NCBI RefSeq assembly: GCF_914271435.1
Contig: NZ_CAJZAI010000004.1
Span: forward strand, 372,001-436,000
Direction of reading: 5' to 3'
DNA from: Cupriavidus laharis
Lineage (GTDB): Bacteria; Pseudomonadota; Gammaproteobacteria; Burkholderiales; Burkholderiaceae
Length of the DNA: 64,000 nt
The position numbers and the translations under genes are program-made. Every line of letters begins with the position of its first letter. Position 1 is the first letter of the stretch. This document shows, piece after piece, positions 63,205 to 64,000 of this stretch. The notes below the pieces were generated by a model. The model worked only from the letters and a program-made list of their open reading frames with translations. It ran no database searches and was not told the DNA's origin.

Positions 63205-64000
63205 TCAGCGCTTGAGCTTGGCGAACGCCGCAGCCATGGCGCCGGCCGGCTCCGCCTCGCGGCGACCGCCGCCGTTGCCAAAGCCCTTGCCGCCCTGGCG
63301 CTGGCCGCCACGGTCACCTGAAGGGCGCGACGACGGCTGTCCGGGCTCGTCATCGAGCCGCATGCTCAGGCCGATGCGGTTGCGCTTGACGTCCACTTCC
63401 ATCACCTTGACCTTGACGATCTGGCCGGCCTTGACCACTTCGTGCGCGTCCTTGACGAACTTGTTCGACAGCGCGGAGATATGCACCAGGCCGTCCTGGT
63501 GAACACCGATGTCGACGAACGCACCGAACGCTGCAACGTTGGTGACCACGCCTTCCAGGATCATGCCAGGCTGCAGGTCCTTCACGTCCTCGACGCCGTC
63601 CTGGAAGGTGGCGGTCTTGAACTCTGGACGCGGGTCGCGGCCCGGCTTTTCGAGTTCGGTGAGGATGTCGCGCACGGTCGGCAGGCCAAACGAATCGTCG
63701 GTGAACTGCGTCGGCGACAGGCCGCGCAGCGCGTCGCGGTTGCCCATGACGTCCGGCAGGCCCTTCTTGATATGGTCCAGGATGCGCTTGACCACCGGAT
63801 AGGCTTCCGGGTGCACCGAGGAGCGGTCCAGCGGGTTGTCGCCGTTGTTGATGCGCAGGAAGCCGGCGGCCTGCTCGAAGGTCTTGTCGCCGAGGCGCGG
63901 TACCTTCTTCAGCGCATCACGGTTGGCGAAGGCGCCGTTGGCATCGCGGTACTCGACGATATTGCGCGCCAGCACCGTGTTCAGGCCGGACACGCGCGCC
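63205..64000 (-). CDS. tex: RNA-binding transcription accessory protein Tex, C-terminal part
   Basis: The 5' part lies beyond the right edge of the window, so only about the last 265 residues are present. The helix-hairpin-helix region is seen in [20 protein letters not shown] and [20 protein letters not shown]; the S1 RNA-binding domain covers [20 protein letters not shown] through [21 protein letters not shown] Gly/Arg/Gln-rich linker and a short terminal helix (AAAFAKLKR) follow. Tex binds nucleic acid and affects transcription and stress survival. An in-frame GTG at 63993 is not a true start. Confidence 0.92.
   Translation of the reverse strand, partial: ARVSGLNTVLARNIVEYRDANGAFANRDALKKVPRLGDKTFEQAAGFLRINNGDNPLDRSSVHPEAYPVVKRILDHIKKGLPDVMGNRDALRGLSPTQFTDDSFGLPTVRDILTELEKPGRDPRPEFKTATFQDGVEDVKDLQPGMILEGVVTNVAAFGAFVDIGVHQDGLVHISALSNKFVKDAHEVVKAGQIVKVKVMEVDVKRNRIGLSMRLDDEPGQPSSRPSGDRGGQRQGGKGFGNGGGRREAEPAGAMAAAFAKLKR

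Noticed and set aside
63505..63805. Small plus-strand frames opposite tex
   Set aside because: They are shadows of the conserved S1 and helix-hairpin-helix coding sequence on the minus strand.

Overview
The window is a GC-rich chromosomal segment from a betaproteobacterium, most likely a Cupriavidus (Ralstonia/Cupriavidus lineage). This is inferred from a 192-residue phasin of the PhaP1 type, an aerobic benzoyl-CoA (box) cluster with a BzdR/BoxR-type regulator, a pyruvate dehydrogenase operon that contains a betaproteobacterial proteasome homologue, and a PmrAB/ArnT locus with a UDP-4-keto-pentose/UDP-xylose synthase-like enzyme. Almost all of it is ordinary, densely coding chromosome. I see no insertion sequence, integrase, prophage or CRISPR array.

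Layout. 1-5780: a sulfate-permease-like transporter (cut by the window edge), exonuclease III, oligopeptidase A, FolD and an integral membrane protein. 5879-9223: a sensor kinase/response regulator pair divergent from the pyruvate dehydrogenase operon aceE-aceF-bph-lpdA (9642-16630). 16768-19043: a periplasmic amino-acid-type binding protein and the C4-dicarboxylate carrier DctA, the latter with a sigma-54-like promoter. 19493-24167: phasin PhaP with a strong promoter flanked by two PhaR-like palindromes; divergently, a deacetylase, a 50-residue membrane protein, a thioesterase and a nitroreductase; then a D,D-endopeptidase. 24229-29951: a lactate-type locus (FAD oxidase, GntR and IclR regulators, LldE-LldF and an 89-residue unknown protein where LldG/LutC would be expected). 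30008-32836: a TrpXYZ-like ABC transporter. 33112-37803: aldo-keto reductase, PyrD, the two N-end-rule aminoacyl transferases Bpt and Aat, a Nudix hydrolase and an initiator tRNA. 37926-39027: a RES-Xre toxin-antitoxin pair.

39155-52313 is a complete-looking aerobic benzoate module: boxC-boxB-boxA on the minus strand, the regulator boxR, and divergently benzoate-CoA ligase, an alpha/beta hydrolase and a five-gene branched-chain-type ABC importer. TGCA/TATAGTGCA boxes overlap both promoters and suggest shared control by BoxR. The aldehyde dehydrogenase of the lower box pathway is not in the window. 52639-58000 carries Kup, a diiron protein whose ligand spacing resembles AurF N-oxygenases, a small secreted protein with DP(F/Y)TDG(A/S)R repeats, and an alpha/beta hydrolase fused to a LuxR DNA-binding domain. 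58014-63145 is a small lipid-A-modification-like locus: UDP-4-keto-pentose/UDP-xylose synthase-like enzyme and ArnT-like glycosyltransferase, divergent from PmrA-PmrB across a PmrA-box-like palindrome. The window ends in the C-terminal part of Tex.

All calls rest on reading the protein and DNA sequence alone. Family assignments come from recognised motifs, length and context. Promoters, operators and terminators are pattern matches only.
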